Shown here: in pieces, positions 6,813 to 8,653 of the stretch
Layout of the letters: every line of letters begins with the position of its first letter
Numbering within the stretch: the stretch's first letter is position 1
From: JBDSYA01 sp039925865
GTDB lineage: Bacteria > Bacteroidota > Ignavibacteria > Tepidaquicellales > Tepidaquicellaceae
Assembly (NCBI GenBank): GCA_039925865.1
Contig: JBDSYA010000264.1
Span: 1 to 8,653, forward strand
Length of the DNA: 8,653 nucleotides
Direction of reading: 5' to 3'
Position numbers and translations under genes: made by a program
Notes under the pieces: generated by a model
Databases searched by the model: none
Seen by the model: the letters and a program-made list of their open reading frames with translations, nothing else
Told to the model about the DNA's origin: nothing

Positions 6813-8471
6813 ATGAAAAAAATTATTACATGTATTCTGATAAGTATTAGTTCAATATCAATTGCCCAATATAATATGCAATGGTATAAGTCATATAATA
6901 ATCAAATTAATGGAAGCGGTAATTATGATTATGCTTATGATATTGTTCAGGATAATTCAGGTAATGTTTATATAACAGGGGATAGTTATGGTTTAGGTGA
7001 TTATTCACAGCATGACTTTGCAACAATAAAATATAATTCAGTCGGTGATACAGAATGGGTTAGAAGATATAATTATATTCAAATTGATTATTCATCTATA
7101 GTAGATCTTGATTACCTGAATAATGTTTATGTTGCGGGTGTTAGTACAGATTCAGGATCTAGTGGATATTCGGTTGTTATTATTAAATATGCGTCTGACG
7201 GACAACAACTCTGGGTTAAAAGGTATTCGGACCCAGTGTATCGTGAAAATGAAATCACCAGTATGAAAATTGATTTAAATGGGAATGTTTATATTACGGG
7301 AATTGCAAACACTTACATGGTTGGAGGTTCAACATTCATTCTGAAGTTCAATCCAAATGGTGATATTATCTGGTCAGATAGAATGACTTCAGGAAAATAT
7401 TTGAATTATTTTATGAAAATAAATTTAGATATAAAAGGGAATATCTATATTGCGGGAAGAGGGAAAGATAAAATAACTGGAATCTCAGGTTTTCTGGTAA
7501 TAAAATATGATTCTATTGGAAATAGGAAATGGCTTAGAGTAAAATCTTTAAATGATTGGGATATTTCCAGTGATATTGAAATTGACAAAAATGGAAATGT
7601 ATATACCTCTGGATCGGGGAGAGTTAATTCTACTTATGATTTTGTATTATTGAAGTATGATTCATTGGGAAATTTTTTATGGAATCAAATTTATCATAAC
7701 TTCTATCCGAATTCTAATCAAGTAACTATTCAAAATATGATTTTAGTGGACAGCAATGATAATATTTGTGTCAATTTTAATATTTACGGAGATAATTCTA
7801 ATATTACGGACATAGTAATAGCTAAATATAATCCATCAGGGAATTTAGTTTTTGATAATGTTTATGATTACAATAGTGGTTATGAAAATGCAACCGACTT
7901 TGCAATTGATGAAAAAGATAACCTATATACAGTTGGTAGAAGTGGTTCAAATACGGGTAATAATTCATTTGTTATATTAAAGCATAACTCAAATGGAATA
8001 CTTTTAAATGAAATTCGAAACAATAACCAGTTCAATAAATTCTTTCGTCCTAATGCAATATCTGTAACTAAAAACGGTGACATTGCTGCTACAGGAACTA
8101 CTCAACAAGAAAGTGCCGGCTACTTAACAGATTTCCTTACTATTAAGTATTCATCAGTAATTGGAATTCAACCTAATTCTGAAAATATTCCCAATAATTT
8201 CAATCTTAACCAAAACTATCCAAATCCATTTAACCCGAAAACCATTATCAGTTATACCATAGGCGCAGGCCAGCTAGCAGCCGGCAGTTTTACATCGCTT
8301 AAAGTTTATAATGCTTTGGGTAGGGAAGTAGCAACGTTAGTGAATCAAAAACAAAATGCCGGAACTTATGAAGTTGATTTTGACGGAAGCAATTTAAGCA
8401 GCGGAGTTTATTTTTATAAATTAGAATCAGAAAACTATTCTGATACAAAGAATATGATTCTTTTGAAATAA
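6813..8471 (+). CDS. secreted eight-unit SBBP-like beta-propeller with T9SS sorting domain
   Basis: Predicted exported protein of 552 residues. I chose the ATG at 6813 over the in-frame TTG at 6807 because it gives a clean signal peptide, MKKIITCILISISSISIA, probably cut before Gln19. Residues 25-450 hold eight repeats of about 53 residues with the pattern 'D.nGNVYitG ... f.iiKY.s.G...W...Y'; the Lys-Tyr (or Lys-Phe/His) landmark falls at 73, 125, 178, 231, 281, 338, 390 and 445. This is the SBBP-type beta-propeller (PF06739-like). The N-terminal WYKSYN strand matches the piece missing from the last unit, suggesting velcro closure. Units 6-8 are more divergent (for example DNICVNF, GDIAATG). 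The C-terminal module (about 461-552, NYPNPFNP at 468-475) is a T9SS sorting domain. Such propellers bind partners or surfaces; no catalytic site is seen. It lies 7 nt after the preceding gene, probably on one transcript, and is followed by a terminator. Confidence 0.88.
   Translation: MKKIITCILISISSISIAQYNMQWYKSYNNQINGSGNYDYAYDIVQDNSGNVYITGDSYGLGDYSQHDFATIKYNSVGDTEWVRRYNYIQIDYSSIVDLDYLNNVYVAGVSTDSGSSGYSVVIIKYASDGQQLWVKRYSDPVYRENEITSMKIDLNGNVYITGIANTYMVGGSTFILKFNPNGDIIWSDRMTSGKYLNYFMKINLDIKGNIYIAGRGKDKITGISGFLVIKYDSIGNRKWLRVKSLNDWDISSDIEIDKNGNVYTSGSGRVNSTYDFVLLKYDSLGNFLWNQIYHNFYPNSNQVTIQNMILVDSNDNICVNFNIYGDNSNITDIVIAKYNPSGNLVFDNVYDYNSGYENATDFAIDEKDNLYTVGRSGSNTGNNSFVILKHNSNGILLNEIRNNNQFNKFFRPNAISVTKNGDIAATGTTQQESAGYLTDFLTIKYSSVIGIQPNSENIPNNFNLNQNYPNPFNPKTIISYTIGAGQLAAGSFTSLKVYNALGREVATLVNQKQNAGTYEVDFDGSNLSSGVYFYKLESENYSDTKNMILLK
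8193..8471 (+). repeat. copy 2 of paralogous T9SS C-terminal sorting module
   Basis: Encodes about residues 461-552 of the propeller protein and pairs with 6521-6805. The 17-nt identical runs are at 8217-8233 and 8400-8416. It carries a GC-rich patch at 8262-8285 (19 of 24 bases G or C) encoding GAGQLAAG, five residues longer than copy 1 at that place, and it lacks the RIAVHSD insertion of copy 1. Confidence 0.85.
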
Positions 8472-8498
8472 CCAAACACTATTTCACTGTTATAAATA

Positions 8499-8534
8499 AG
8501 AGTCTCTGAAAACTTATTTCAGGGACCTCTCTTT
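8499..8534 (+). terminator. intrinsic terminator hairpin after the secreted-protein pair
   Basis: AGAGTCTCTGAAA (8499-8511) pairs with TTTCAGGGACCTCT (8517-8530) around the loop ACTTA. The stem is about 13 bp with one bulged base and one G-U pair. It begins 28 nt after the TAA stop and is followed by CTTT, a weak T-tract. Confidence 0.7.
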
Positions 8535-8548
8535 AAAACTGAACCACT

Positions 8549-8578
8549 CAACTTACTTCAACTTACTTCAACTTACTC
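8549..8578. repeat. 10-bp tandem repeat, three units
   Basis: CAACTTACTT at 8549-8558 and 8559-8568 is followed by CAACTTACTC at 8569-8578, just after the terminator. A partial copy (AACTA) follows. Its near-helical period and intergenic setting resemble the 9-bp array at 4972, though the unit sequence differs. Confidence 0.85.
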
Positions 8579-8595
8579 AACTAATTATAAATCGA

Positions 8596-8626
8596 TTTCA
8601 TTTTGAAAACTATATTAATATATTTG
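8596..8626 (+). promoter_or_regulatory. candidate promoter for a gene beyond the window
   Basis: TATATTTG at 8619-8626 is an exact match to the Bacteroidota -7 element TAnnTTTG. It sits 19 nt after TTTC (3 of 4 to TTTG) at 8596-8599. An ATG at 8637 opens a frame (MAKFQ) that runs off the window edge, but too little is visible to call a gene, and the leader would be only a few nucleotides. Confidence 0.4.
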
Positions 8627-8653
8627 TCATTCATTTATGGCAAAATTCCAATC

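Noticed and set aside
8637..8653. Start of a further gene (ATG GCA AAA TTC)
   Set aside because: Only five codons are visible, which is not enough to support a coding call.

Overview
The window is low-GC DNA of the Bacteroidota/Ignavibacteria (FCB) type. The best evidence is a pair of secreted proteins that end in the type IX secretion (T9SS) sorting domain with the NYPNPFNP signature typical of Ignavibacteria and relatives. TAnnTTTG-like promoter elements and a sigma-54 activator placed directly before an LptE-family lipoprotein gene, an order I recall from Bacteroidota, agree with this. The assignment is inference from motifs; no search was run.

Layout. (1) Positions 1-955, + strand: the 3' part of an rqcH-type NFACT gene (ribosome-associated quality control), cut by the window edge. 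(2) Positions 952-4905, - strand: a compact four-gene cluster read right to left, namely a sigma-54 activator without receiver domain, the outer-membrane lipoprotein LptE, a membrane family-2 glycosyltransferase resembling cellulose/mannan synthases, and a small TPR protein. Three of the junctions are tight: GTGA overlap, 41-nt gap, TAGTG overlap. The cluster converges on rqcH, and the two stop codons share one CTAG. (3) Positions 4906-5278: a 373-bp divergent intergenic region with a 9-bp tandem repeat, an inverted-repeat cluster and two candidate promoters. (4) Positions 5279-8471, + strand: two secreted T9SS-type proteins, 7 nt apart. The first belongs to a large Ignavibacteria family of unknown function. 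The second is a beta-propeller built of eight SBBP-like units. A clear terminator hairpin follows. (5) Positions 8472-8653: terminator, a 10-bp tandem repeat and a candidate promoter for a gene beyond the window.

How it fits together: the minus-strand cluster looks devoted to the cell envelope (LPS delivery plus synthesis or export of a surface glycan under a sigma-54 activator). The plus-strand pair encodes exported or surface proteins. I see no defence system, mobile element, CRISPR array or RNA gene. The most notable points are the glycosyltransferase and TPR genes attached to the sigma-54/lptE pair, the eight-unit propeller, and the two paralogous sorting domains that differ by two short in-frame insertions. 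Four of the six gene starts in the window appear to be non-ATG.
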